This document shows, piece by piece, positions 6,887 through 13,751 of a stretch of DNA of 19,230 nucleotides. How positions within the stretch are numbered: position 1 is the first letter of the stretch; every line of letters begins with the position of its first letter. Both the position numbers and the translations under genes were made by a program. The notes under the pieces were generated by a model. The model made no database searches. It had not been told where the DNA came from and saw only the letters and a program-made list of their open reading frames with translations. This stretch comes from JBFGCT01 sp041581055 (GTDB lineage Bacteria; Actinomycetota; Acidimicrobiia; Acidimicrobiales; Ilumatobacteraceae): assembly GCA_041581055.1 (NCBI GenBank), contig JBFGCT010000067.1, forward strand, positions 1-19,230. Reading direction: 5' to 3'.

Positions 6887-7999
6887 GTGGAGACTCCCGA
6901 CCGGTTCGACCTCGACGCGATGCTCGACGACCTGCGCACGCTGGTCGAGATCGAGTCGCCGTCGCACGATCTCGACGCGCTCGGCCGGTCGGCCACGGCG
7001 CTTGCGGCGATGATCGAGCGGCACCTCGGCGGCACGGCCCGTCTGGTCGGCAGCCTCGCCGGCCCACACGTGTACTGGTCCGGCGGCGGCGAGCCGAAGG
7101 TGCTCCTGCTCGGACATCACGACACCGTGTTCCCGATCGGCACGCTCGCCCGCCGCCCGTTCGACGTGATCGACGGGCGGGCCACCGGCCCCGGCGTGTT
7201 CGACATGTTGGGCGGCATCGTGCAGGCGCTCCACGGGCTGGCGTCGCTCGACGATCGCTCCGGGGTCGAGCTGCTGTTCAGCGCCGACGAGGAGATCGGG
7301 TCGCACGCGTCCCGCGAGCTGATCGAGGAGCGGGCCGCGGCGTGTGGCGCCGTCCTCGTGCTCGAACCGTCCGCCGACGGCGGCGCGCTGAAGACCGGCC
7401 GCAAGGGATGCGGCACGTTCGAGGTCGTCATCCACGGTCGGGCCGCGCACGCCGGGCTCGAACCGGAGCGCGGCGTCAACGCGCTGGTCGAGGCCGCCCA
7501 CCAGATCCTCGCCATCGACGCGTTCGGCCGGCCCGATGTCGGCACGACGGTGACGCCGACCGTGTCGAGCGCCGGGTCGGCCGACAACGTGGTGCCGGCC
7601 GAGGCGCGGATCCGCGTCGACGTCCGCGTCGAGTCGGCCGACGAGAAGGCCCGGATCGAGGCGGCGATGGCCGCGCTGACCCCCCACGTCGAGCACGCCG
7701 AGCTGGCGGTCTCCGGCTCGATCAACCGCCCGCCGATGCCGGAGTCGGCGTCGACCACGCTGTTCCCGCTCGCCGAGAGCGTGTCGCCCGGGATTCGCGG
7801 CCACGCCGTCGGCGGCGGCAGCGACGGCAACTTCACCGCGGCGATCGGCGTCCCCACGCTCGACGGGCTCGGCGCCGTCGGCGGCGGGGCCCACGCCGAC
7901 CACGAGTACGTCATGGTCGACACGATGCCCGATCGCGCCGCCCTCGTCGCCGGCATCGTCGCCCAGATCTGCTCAACACCGTTTGCGTCGCGATTGTGA
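6887..7999 (+). CDS. M20-family metallopeptidase (carboxypeptidase G2-like)
   Basis: This is a predicted cytosolic zinc hydrolase of 370 residues, the normal M20 size. Ligand motifs are in order: GHHDTV (H77, D79), FDMLGG (D107, bridging Asp, with Leu where DMKGG is usual), SADEEIGS (catalytic E135 and ligand E136), LVLEPS (E160) and GAHADHEYV (H336). The dimerisation lid domain carries GRAAHAG (H188). TVFPIGTLARRPF after the first motif is typical of the CPG2 / glutamate carboxypeptidase branch. GTG at 6887 is preferred because a TANNNT box is ideally placed and the protein begins as expected. The last residues (TPFASRL) and the stop are encoded inside or next to the left arm of a large inverted repeat, so the original C-terminus may have been altered. 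No signal peptide is seen. Confidence 0.9.
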   Translation: METPDRFDLDAMLDDLRTLVEIESPSHDLDALGRSATALAAMIERHLGGTARLVGSLAGPHVYWSGGGEPKVLLLGHHDTVFPIGTLARRPFDVIDGRATGPGVFDMLGGIVQALHGLASLDDRSGVELLFSADEEIGSHASRELIEERAAACGAVLVLEPSADGGALKTGRKGCGTFEVVIHGRAAHAGLEPERGVNALVEAAHQILAIDAFGRPDVGTTVTPTVSSAGSADNVVPAEARIRVDVRVESADEKARIEAAMAALTPHVEHAELAVSGSINRPPMPESASTTLFPLAESVSPGIRGHAVGGGSDGNFTAAIGVPTLDGLGAVGGGAHADHEYVMVDTMPDRAALVAGIVAQICSTPFASRL

Positions 8000-8032
8000 A
8001 CGGACAGGTCGACCAGAATCGCGACGCAAACG
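7980..8032. repeat. Perfect 16-bp inverted repeat, terminator-like or REP-like
   Basis: CGTTTGCGTCGCGATT (7980-7995) is exactly inverted at 8017-8032 with a 21-nt loop. One mismatch further in, two more bases pair. It covers the last codons of the M20 gene, whose TGA (7997-7999) lies in the loop. There is no T-run. It stands between convergent genes and could end transcription in both directions, or be a dispersed mobile repeat. Confidence 0.7.
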
Positions 8033-8056
8033 AGGGAGGGCGGCCGCGGCGATCGA

Positions 8057-8073
8057 CCGGCCTGGTCGGCCGG
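8057..8073. other. GC-rich hairpin between the M20 and argG genes
   Basis: CCGGCC (8057-8062) pairs with GGCCGG (8068-8073) across a 5-nt loop. It sits between the 16-bp inverted repeat and the argG stop hairpin, making a run of three hairpins in the convergent gap. Its function is unknown and GC-rich chance pairing is possible. Confidence 0.35.
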
Positions 8074-8090
8074 GCGGTCGGCCGGGGGGT

Positions 8091-8109
8091 CCTCAGGGCT
8101 GCTCTGAGG
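8091..8109 (-). terminator. Hairpin over the argG stop codon
   Basis: CCTCAG (8091-8096) pairs with CTGAGG (8104-8109) around a 7-nt loop. The argG stop (8093-8095, TGA on the minus strand) is inside the stem. No T-tract follows, so this would be a non-canonical terminator or a 3'-end stabiliser. Confidence 0.4.
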
Positions 8110-9448
8110 GCGGGTCCAACGCTTCGGTGACGTCGCCCTGGGCGAGCGTGCCGACGTCGCGGTAGAGGTCGAGCTTGGCCCGCGTGTCGGTGATGTCGAG
8201 GTTGCGCATCGTCAGCTGGCCGATGCGGTCGAGCGGGCCGAACGCGGCGTCCTCGACGCGCTCCATCGACAGCCGGTCGGGCTGGTAGGTCAGGTTCGGC
8301 CCCGTCGTGTCGAGGATCGAGTAGTCGTCGCCGCGCCGCAGGCGCAGCGTGACCTCGCCGGTGATCGCCGAGCCGACCCAGCGCAGCAGCGGCTCGCGCA
8401 GCATCAGGCTCTGCGGGTCGAACCACCGGCCCTCGTACAGCAGCCGGCCGAGGCGGCGGCCCATCGAGCGGTAGTTCTCCAGCGTGTTCTCGTTGTGGAT
8501 CGCCGTCGCCAACCGCTCGTAACACACGTGCAGCAACGCCAGCGCGGGCGCCTCGTAGATCCCGCGGCTCTTGGCCTCGATGATCCGGTTCTCGATCTGG
8601 TCGCTCGTCCCGAGCCCGTGCCGCCCGCCGACGGCGTTGGCCTCGAGTACGAGGTCGACCGGAGAGTTGAACGTCGCGCCGTTGATCTCGACCGGCCACC
8701 CCTCCTCGAAGCGCACGGTGACGTCCTCGGCCTCGATCTCGACCGCCGGATCCCAGTGGGCGACGCCCATGATCGGCGACACGATCTCCATGCTGGTCGC
8801 CAGCTCCTCGAGCGCCTTGGCCTCGTGTGTCGCGCCCCAGATGTTGGCGTCGGTCGAATACGCCTTCTCGATGGCGTCGCGGTAGGGGAGCCCGCGGGCG
8901 ACGAGAAACTCGCTCATCCCCTTGCGCCCGCCGAGCTGGTCGACGAAGGCGGGGTCGAGCCAGGGCTTGTAGATCCGCAGGTGCGGGTTGACCAGCAGCC
9001 CGTACCGGTAGAACCGCTCGATGTCGTTGCCCTTGTACGTCGAGCCGTCGCCCCACACGTCGACCCCGTCGTCGTGCATCGCCCGCACGAGCAGCGTGCC
9101 GGTCACCGCCCGCCCGAGTGGCGTCGTGTTGAAGTAGGTGCGGCCGCCCGTCGTGATGTGGAAGGCGCCGCATTGGACGGCGATCAGGCCCTCGCGCACC
9201 AGCTCGTCACGGCAATCGACCAGCCGCGCCTCCTCGGCGCCGTACACCCTGGCCCGGTCGGGGACCGACGCGAGGTCGGGCTCGTCGTATTGGCCGAGAT
9301 CGGCGGTGTAGGCGTACGGGATCGCGCCCAGCTCGCGCATCCAGGCGACGGCCGCTGACGTGTCGAGGCCCCCGGAGAAGGCGATGCCGACCCGCTCGCC
9401 GACGGGCAACGACATCAGCACCTTGGCGTTCGAGGCGGCGTCCGACAT
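8093..9448 (-). CDS. argG: Argininosuccinate synthase, long (E. coli) type
   Basis: The enzyme joins citrulline and aspartate with ATP to form argininosuccinate, the penultimate step of arginine synthesis. The 451 residues match the long, E. coli-like type (about 447), not the roughly 400-residue form. The ATP pyrophosphatase loop AFSGGLDTS is at residues 23-31. YAYTADLGQYDEPD, QCGAFHITTGG, WGDGSTYKGNDIERFYRYG, IYKPWLD, EKAYSTDANIWGATHEAK and GGRHGLG...DQIENRIIEAKSRGIYEAP are all present and collinear with that type. The C-terminus (GQLTMRNLDITDTRAKL) is complete. ATG at 9448 has a TAGCGT box 9 nt upstream. No other arginine gene is adjacent, which is unusual enough to check for a second copy elsewhere. 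Confidence 0.97.
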   Translation of the reverse strand: MSDAASNAKVLMSLPVGERVGIAFSGGLDTSAAVAWMRELGAIPYAYTADLGQYDEPDLASVPDRARVYGAEEARLVDCRDELVREGLIAVQCGAFHITTGGRTYFNTTPLGRAVTGTLLVRAMHDDGVDVWGDGSTYKGNDIERFYRYGLLVNPHLRIYKPWLDPAFVDQLGGRKGMSEFLVARGLPYRDAIEKAYSTDANIWGATHEAKALEELATSMEIVSPIMGVAHWDPAVEIEAEDVTVRFEEGWPVEINGATFNSPVDLVLEANAVGGRHGLGTSDQIENRIIEAKSRGIYEAPALALLHVCYERLATAIHNENTLENYRSMGRRLGRLLYEGRWFDPQSLMLREPLLRWVGSAITGEVTLRLRRGDDYSILDTTGPNLTYQPDRLSMERVEDAAFGPLDRIGQLTMRNLDITDTRAKLDLYRDVGTLAQGDVTEALDPPSEQP

Positions 9449-9457
9449 AGGCCGACG

Positions 9458-9463
9458 ACGCTA
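9458..9463 (-). promoter_or_regulatory. Candidate -10 box of argG
   Basis: On the minus strand TAGCGT ends 9 nt before the argG ATG, with no ribosome binding site between. It overlaps the TAG stop of the upstream membrane protein gene. A near-leaderless argG transcript is inferred; no ARG-box-like operator was recognised. Confidence 0.4.
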
Positions 9464-9964
9464 TCCCGCGGCGGGCGGCCCGGCGGCGGGCGGCCCGGCG
9501 GCAGTCGGTGTGGCGGGTTCCGGTACGGGCTCGGTCGGAGGCGGTGGGGCGGCGGAGTCGTGCGCCGGGCGATAGCGGCCCCCGAACGAGGCGAGCGAGA
9601 CAAGCCCGACCGAGCCGGCGACGGCGAACTCGGCGGCGGCGAGCCCGGGCATGTACCACAGGTCGATCGCCGCGACCACCCCGATCGCCGCCGTTCCGGC
9701 GAGCGAGATCCACGGGACGGAGCGCACGTTGTACACCGCGCACAGCGCGACGGCGACGACGATGACGAACGGGAGGATCCGGACCGGGACGGGCTGCGGG
9801 TCGGCGCGCGGCCCGAGCCACCAGGTCGCGATCCCGACCTCCTCGCTAGCCTTCCAGACCCCGGCGAGCGCGAGGAAGGCCGCCGTCCAGGCGGTGGCGA
9901 CCATGATCTGCCAGGCGGTGGTCAACTGCCCGACCCGCGGCGGTGGTGGCTGGGCGTCCGGCAC
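9461..9964 (-). CDS. Small integral membrane protein, unknown function
   Basis: I do not recognise a family. From GTG at 9964 the product has 167 residues, with about four hydrophobic helices near residues 18-36, 62-79, 86-103 and 108-127, then a Pro/Ala-rich tail ending in GPPAAG repeats. ATG starts farther upstream (10024 or 10039) would overlap the start of the divergent glycosyltransferase gene. GTG 9964 is preferred because TACAGT stands exactly 7 nt before it. The gene ends 12 nt before argG in the same direction and contributes part of the argG promoter, but a functional link to arginine synthesis is not indicated. Confidence 0.7.
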   Translation of the reverse strand: MPDAQPPPPRVGQLTTAWQIMVATAWTAAFLALAGVWKASEEVGIATWWLGPRADPQPVPVRILPFVIVVAVALCAVYNVRSVPWISLAGTAAIGVVAAIDLWYMPGLAAAEFAVAGSVGLVSLASFGGRYRPAHDSAAPPPPTEPVPEPATPTAAGPPAAGPPAAG

Positions 9965-9971
9965 GACCGGA

Positions 9972-9977
9972 ACTGTA
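9972..9977 (-). promoter_or_regulatory. -10 box of the membrane protein gene (leaderless)
   Basis: TACAGT on the minus strand lies 7 nt before the GTG at 9964. It decides the start choice, since longer reading frames would include this promoter in the coding region. No ribosome binding site is present. Confidence 0.5.
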
Positions 9978-10006
9978 CGCGCCGACGGCGCGAACTCCGA
10001 GGCGGC

Positions 10007-10012
10007 TACCCT
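10007..10012 (+). promoter_or_regulatory. Candidate -10 box of the GT2 gene
   Basis: TACCCT ends 10 nt before ATG 10023 and no Shine-Dalgarno sequence is visible. Transcription would begin only a few bases before the start codon. It lies 30 bp from the opposing -10 box of the membrane protein gene. Confidence 0.4.
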
Positions 10013-10022
10013 GCCCGCACAC

Positions 10023-10793
10023 ATGGCCTCCGACGACACCGCCCGCCGCGCCCCGTTCGAGAAACTGTCGATCTTCTACCCGATGTGGAACGAGGAGCTG
10101 TACGTCGCCCGGGCCCTCCAGGCCGGCCGGCGGGCGTGCGAGAACCTGATCGAATCCGGTGACATCGCGGACTACGAGCTGATCGTGGTCGACGACGCGT
10201 CGACCGACTCGACCGGGCGGCTCGCCGACGAGCTCGCCGCGGCCGACCCCCACGTGCGGGTCGTCCACCACGCGCGGAATCGCAAGCTCGGCGGCGCGAT
10301 GAAGACCGGGTTCGCGGCGGCGACCGGCGACCTCATCCTGTACACCGACGCCGACCTGCCGTTCGACATGGCCGAGCTTCCCCGAGCCGTGCGCCTGATG
10401 CGCGATTACGGGGCCGACATCATCAGCGCCTACCGCTTCGACCGGACCGGCGAGGGGTACCTGCGGATCGCCTACACGATCGTCTACAACCTGCTGATCC
10501 GCCGGTTGTTCGGGGTGAAGGCGCGGGACATCAACTTCGCGTTCAAGCTGTGCCGGGCGGAGATCTTCGAACACGTCGAGCTGAAGAGCGAGGGCTCCTT
10601 CATCGACGCCGAACTCGTGATCCGCGCCACCCGGCTCGGATACGAGATGCTCCAGTTCGGCGTCGACTACTTCCCCCGCACCCGCGGCGAGTCGACGCTC
10701 AGCTCGCCGGGCGTGATCCTGACGATCCTGCGCGAAATGCACGAGTTGCGGGGCGATCTCGACGGGATCGAGCCCGTGGTTTACCGCGACTGA
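10023..10793 (+). CDS. GT2 glycosyltransferase, polyprenyl-phosphate sugar synthase type
   Basis: This 256-residue GT-A enzyme probably transfers a sugar from a nucleotide sugar to a lipid phosphate at the cytosolic face of the membrane. It opens with LSIFYPMWNEE, in the position of the family's VxxPxYNE segment. VVDDAS (D57, D58) binds the nucleotide, YTDADLPF holds the metal-binding D109-A-D111, and a KLGGAMKTGFAAATGD segment lies between. RIAYTIVYNLLIRRLFGVKARDINFAFKL resembles the D-x-x-x-GFK region of dolichol-phosphate mannose synthase and DPG synthase relatives. FPRTRGESTLS is the R-x-x-G-x-S motif near the C-terminus. No transmembrane domain follows, so it matches the single-domain Dpm1 type. 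ATG 10023 is supported by a nearby -10 box. The donor sugar is unknown. Confidence 0.88.
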   Translation: MASDDTARRAPFEKLSIFYPMWNEELYVARALQAGRRACENLIESGDIADYELIVVDDASTDSTGRLADELAAADPHVRVVHHARNRKLGGAMKTGFAAATGDLILYTDADLPFDMAELPRAVRLMRDYGADIISAYRFDRTGEGYLRIAYTIVYNLLIRRLFGVKARDINFAFKLCRAEIFEHVELKSEGSFIDAELVIRATRLGYEMLQFGVDYFPRTRGESTLSSPGVILTILREMHELRGDLDGIEPVVYRD

Positions 10794-10825
10794 TCGTCGT
10801 CGGGCGGCGTCCCCACCGACGATGG
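10794..10825 (+). terminator. Hairpin directly after the GT2 stop
   Basis: TCGTCGG (10797-10803) pairs with CCGACGA (10816-10822) across a 12-nt loop. Outer pairs including two G-T wobbles lengthen the stem to 10794-10825. It starts right after the TGA. There is no T-run, so termination is only likely. Confidence 0.4.
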
Positions 10826-10889
10826 CCGATCGCGACGCGAAACACCTGCGAACAACCGCCGTTGCGGTCCCCCAGCCGGAACCCGTTGA

Positions 10890-10895
10890 TAGCGT
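10890..10895 (+). promoter_or_regulatory. Candidate -10 box of the L,D-transpeptidase gene
   Basis: TAGCGT (preceded by GTTGA) lies 33 nt before GTG 10929. Unlike most promoters here this implies a leader of about 26 nt, yet no clear ribosome binding site is seen in it. Low support. Confidence 0.3.
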
Positions 10896-10928
10896 GGCGC
10901 TCGTCCGCCTCCCCCCGAAACGTGCATC

Positions 10929-12158
10929 GTGAACCAACCCCGCCGCCGCCAACCGAACAACCAAGCCGCCCGCTGGCTTCCCGCCGTCGCCGCCGCCGGC
11001 GTGTTCGGGACGGTCGTCATCGCCGGCGTCGCGCTCGGCGGCGGCGCCTCGTCACCGCCCGCGGCCGTCGACGTCGCGCTGACCGAGTCGACGTTCCCCC
11101 CACTCACCGTGCCGGCGTCGATCCCCGAGCCGACGGCCACCGTCTCGACCACGTCGCCGATCACCAAGGTGCCGCTCGAACGGACGCTGACCAAGGGTCT
11201 GGCCGGCAACGACGTCGCGCTGGTCCAGGCGCGGTTGACCGAACTCGGGTTCGTGCCCGGCCCGGCTGACGGGATCTACGGCGACCAGACGATCAAAGCC
11301 GTGTGGGCCTACGAGAAGCTCGTGCTCGGCGCGCCGAGCGCGGCCCCGACCGGCCGCGTCACGCCCGAGATGTGGGACGCGATGCAGGACCCGTTCGTCA
11401 TCCAGCCGCGCCGGCCGAACGCCACCCGGAACCACACCGAGGTCTACCTCCCCGAGCAGGTGCTGGCGGTGTTCCACGACGACACGCCGGTGATGATCAC
11501 CCACATGTCGAGTGGCACCGGCGAGGAGTGGTGCGACGAGGTCACGATCAGCCCCGGCGAGTACAACAACCCCGACCCCAACGCCGAGCCGCTCGTGCGC
11601 GGCGAGTGCGGAGTGTCGGTGACGCCGGGCGGCGTCTTCACGTACCACCGCCAGATCGAGGGAATCCGCCAGAGCTCGCTTGGCGGCATGTGGAACCCGA
11701 ACTACTTCAACTACGGCATCGCCATCCACGGGGCGCTCAACGTGCCGCTGCAGCCGGCGTCGCACGGGTGCATCCGGGTCCCGCTCAACATCTCCGAGGA
11801 CCTGCAGGGGCTGCTGAACATCGGCGACCAGGTGTACGTGTGGGACGGCGTCCAGGAACCGGAGTACTACGGCGAGCAGCTGCCGCGCTTCAACTGGATC
11901 GACCCGAACTACGAGACCACCACGACGTCGAGCAGCACGTCGACGACGGTCCCGCCCTCGACGACGACCACGACCGCGCCGGCCCCGACAACGCCGCCCA
12001 CGCCGCCGCCGACGTCACCGCCGACGACGACGACCGTGAAGCCGACGACCACGACGACCGTGAAGCCGACGACCACGACGACGCTGAAGCCGACGACCAC
12101 CACGAGCACCACGACGCCGGCGCCCAGCGGTGGGTCGGGTGGATCGGGCGGCGGCTGA
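10929..12158 (+). CDS. Secreted L,D-transpeptidase with peptidoglycan-binding domain and Thr-rich tail
   Basis: The 409-residue enzyme would form 3-3 peptidoglycan cross-links or attach proteins to the wall outside the membrane. Residues 16-38 are an N-terminal signal or anchor helix. Residues about 88-152 (LTKGLAGNDVALVQARLTELG, GIYGDQTIKAVWAYEK) are a PG_binding_1 domain. The YkuD catalytic domain covers about 168-305 and includes IHGAL (H267) and SHGCIRVP (S278, H279, C281, R283), with C281 the nucleophile. A GVFTYHRQIEGIRQSSLGGMWNP segment precedes it. Residues 330-409 are Thr/Pro-rich, with three VKPTTTTT-type repeats and a Gly/Ser end, an unusual tail after the catalytic domain. The GTG start is the first in frame. 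The gene converges on the metallopeptidase gene with 18 nt between stops. Confidence 0.9.
   Translation: MNQPRRRQPNNQAARWLPAVAAAGVFGTVVIAGVALGGGASSPPAAVDVALTESTFPPLTVPASIPEPTATVSTTSPITKVPLERTLTKGLAGNDVALVQARLTELGFVPGPADGIYGDQTIKAVWAYEKLVLGAPSAAPTGRVTPEMWDAMQDPFVIQPRRPNATRNHTEVYLPEQVLAVFHDDTPVMITHMSSGTGEEWCDEVTISPGEYNNPDPNAEPLVRGECGVSVTPGGVFTYHRQIEGIRQSSLGGMWNPNYFNYGIAIHGALNVPLQPASHGCIRVPLNISEDLQGLLNIGDQVYVWDGVQEPEYYGEQLPRFNWIDPNYETTTTSSSTSTTVPPSTTTTTAPAPTTPPTPPPTSPPTTTTVKPTTTTTVKPTTTTTLKPTTTTSTTTPAPSGGSGGSGGG
12036..12107 (+). repeat. Three tandem 24-bp repeats encoding (V/L)KPTTTT(T/S)
   Basis: Units start at 12036, 12060 and 12084. The first two differ at only the last base, and the third begins CTG and ends CACGAGC. 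They are in frame and encode octapeptides in the C-terminal tail of the L,D-transpeptidase. The period equals that of the unrelated repeat in the putative anti-sigma gene. Confidence 0.9.
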
Positions 12159-12163
12159 GCCGC
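12151..12163 (+). other. Small hairpin with the L,D-transpeptidase stop codon as its loop
   Basis: GCGGC (12151-12155) and GCCGC (12159-12163) flank the TGA. The 5-bp stem lies in the 18-nt gap region of two convergent genes. It is too short to call a terminator alone, but no other end signal is visible here. Confidence 0.3.
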
Positions 12164-12176
12164 GCGGTGCGCCGCG

Positions 12177-13745
12177 TCAGAGCGTGCAGGCGTCGAGGCC
12201 GCCGAGCACGCCGAGGCGGAACGCAGCGGTCTTCTCGAAGGCGGTGCCGAGTTGGTCGTCGTCGCTGCCGATGTCACCGATCAGGATGACGGTCTGGATC
12301 GCCTCGGTCAGGTCGCCGGGCGACACCGACACGGTTCGCTCCTCCGGCCGTGGCTGCGGCAGGAGGCCGGACGTCTCGGGGATCACCGTCTGGACCCACG
12401 CGCCGGTCAGACAGTCCGCGTTCAGCACGCGCTCCTCGCCGGTGAGGGTGGAACCGGCCGAGGCCTGCACCGCCTCGGCCCACGAGACCCCGAGCAGGTA
12501 CCCGACGGCGAAGTCGCCGACCTCGCGGTACAGCTCGAGTGCCTTGGGCTCGTTGAGGTACACGACGCCGTCGTCCGCGCAGAGCGCGGCGCCGAGGTCG
12601 AACTGTCCGACGAGCCGGTCGCACGCCACCTCGTCGCTCGCCGCCGCCGACTCCAGCGTGAGCCCGTCGAACTCGGTGAACCGGTCCTGCAGCTCGATGT
12701 CCCAATAGCGGTTGAGGTCGTCGGGGATGAAGCCGAGGAGCTCGTTCTCCCCGAAGCCGAACACCGCGTCGCCGCCGCTTCGGCGTTCGTCGAGGTCACG
12801 GAACTGGTTGGGGGTCAGCGGCAGGGGTTGGTCGAGTAGTCCGACGCACTGTGCCGCGCCTCCCTGGAAGCCGACCTGGAACGCGCCGACGCGGTCGAAG
12901 CCGGAGCCGTGTCCACCTGGGGTGAGCTGGCTCACGCCAAGCGGATCCTCGACCTTGATCATCGCGATCAAGCCGGCGCGCACGTCGAGGTCGCTGAACC
13001 GCAACCCCGGCGACTCACCGCCCGCGGCCCGACTCGCCCACGCGCCGGCGAAGCAGTCGGCCTGCTGCTCGGTGATGACCGTCGGCAGACTCCGGTTGAG
13101 CGCGCCGGAGCGCTGTTGAATCGCGTGGCCGAACTCGTGGGCGAGGACGATGCCGATCGTCGCTGGGCCGAAGTTCGCGGCCAGCTCGAACAGGAGCCCG
13201 TCGGCGCCGTCGTCGTAGACCACGAAGTCGCCCTGCCCGCAGTAGAACGCGACGAACTCGCGAACGTCGTCATATGTCGTGCGCGGCGTCCCGCAACCGG
13301 GGAGGTCGTCGGGCCGTTCGGGGTACGCGGCGTAGACGTTGCCCTCGAGCGGTGTGAACGGCGCGCCGTACAGGGTCGGGTACTCGCCGTCCCACCACCG
13401 TTGGAGGTCGGTGAGCGCGGCGAGCAGGAACTCGTCGTACTCGCGCGCCGGCTTGGCGATGCCGAAGTCGATCGCGTCGGGGTCGAACTCGAGCGGCGGG
13501 GGAGTGGTCGGATCGGGGGCCGGGTCGGTCGTCGCCGTCGTCGCCGGGTCGGTCGTCGCCGGGTCGGTCGTCGCCGGGTCCGAGCCCACCGGCACGGTGT
13601 CGGGGACCGGGATGAACGTTGCGTCGTCGGCCGGCGACACGATCTGGTCGGCGCGCTCGGTCCTGACCCCGGCCGACACGGCGCAGGATGTGGCGAGCAC
13701 GGCGAATCCGAGCAGCGTGAGGGGAAATCGGCCGGCGAAACCCAC
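12177..13745 (-). CDS. Lipoprotein neutral zinc metallopeptidase (YpfJ-like) with long C-terminal region
   Basis: The 522-residue product has a lipoprotein signal peptide (LLGFAVLATSC, C21), then a disordered linker with DPATT repeats. The peptidase domain starts near residue 95. HEFGH at 203-207 gives H203, E204 and H207, and TEQQADCFAGAW gives a probable third ligand E226, as in the COG2321 (YpfJ) neutral metallopeptidases, where ELQADCYAG is usual. Those proteins are usually about 290 residues; here about 230 further residues follow with no family I can name. GTG at 13745 is preferred because TAGAGT is 6 nt upstream and the signal peptide starts there. The gene is divergent from the ABC importer operon. 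The role is probably cell-surface proteolysis; substrates are unknown. Confidence 0.85.
   Translation of the reverse strand: MGFAGRFPLTLLGFAVLATSCAVSAGVRTERADQIVSPADDATFIPVPDTVPVGSDPATTDPATTDPATTATTDPAPDPTTPPPLEFDPDAIDFGIAKPAREYDEFLLAALTDLQRWWDGEYPTLYGAPFTPLEGNVYAAYPERPDDLPGCGTPRTTYDDVREFVAFYCGQGDFVVYDDGADGLLFELAANFGPATIGIVLAHEFGHAIQQRSGALNRSLPTVITEQQADCFAGAWASRAAGGESPGLRFSDLDVRAGLIAMIKVEDPLGVSQLTPGGHGSGFDRVGAFQVGFQGGAAQCVGLLDQPLPLTPNQFRDLDERRSGGDAVFGFGENELLGFIPDDLNRYWDIELQDRFTEFDGLTLESAAASDEVACDRLVGQFDLGAALCADDGVVYLNEPKALELYREVGDFAVGYLLGVSWAEAVQASAGSTLTGEERVLNADCLTGAWVQTVIPETSGLLPQPRPEERTVSVSPGDLTEAIQTVILIGDIGSDDDQLGTAFEKTAAFRLGVLGGLDACTL
13519..13581 (-). repeat. 15-bp repeats encoding DPATT in the metallopeptidase linker
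   Basis: GCCGGGTCGGTCGTC occurs at 13519-13533, 13543-13557 and 13558-13572, with a 9-base partial copy following. On the minus strand it encodes the DPATT units of the linker between lipid anchor and peptidase domain. Confidence 0.75.
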
Positions 13746-13751
13746 GGGCTC

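Noticed and set aside
4185..7013. Very long plus-strand frame (942 codons) opposite the S15-like gene
   Set aside because: The product is Arg/Gly/Asp-rich with no motif, a normal antisense effect in high-GC DNA. The minus strand has a lipobox, nucleophile elbow and catalytic residues.
8041..8092. A small gene in the M20-argG gap
   Set aside because: Frames here are short, GC-rich and overlap hairpins; no start with a promoter or ribosome site fits.
10829..10843. Second copy of the 16-bp inverted repeat arm
   Set aside because: It carries an inserted G, lacks a matching inverse nearby, and only about 10 bases are contiguous, so chance in GC-rich DNA is likely. It is noted only as a lead.
10857..10870. 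ACCGC/GCGGT hairpin before the L,D-transpeptidase gene as a riboswitch or operator
   Set aside because: A 5-bp stem with a 4-nt loop is too small and no conserved riboswitch element is recognisable.
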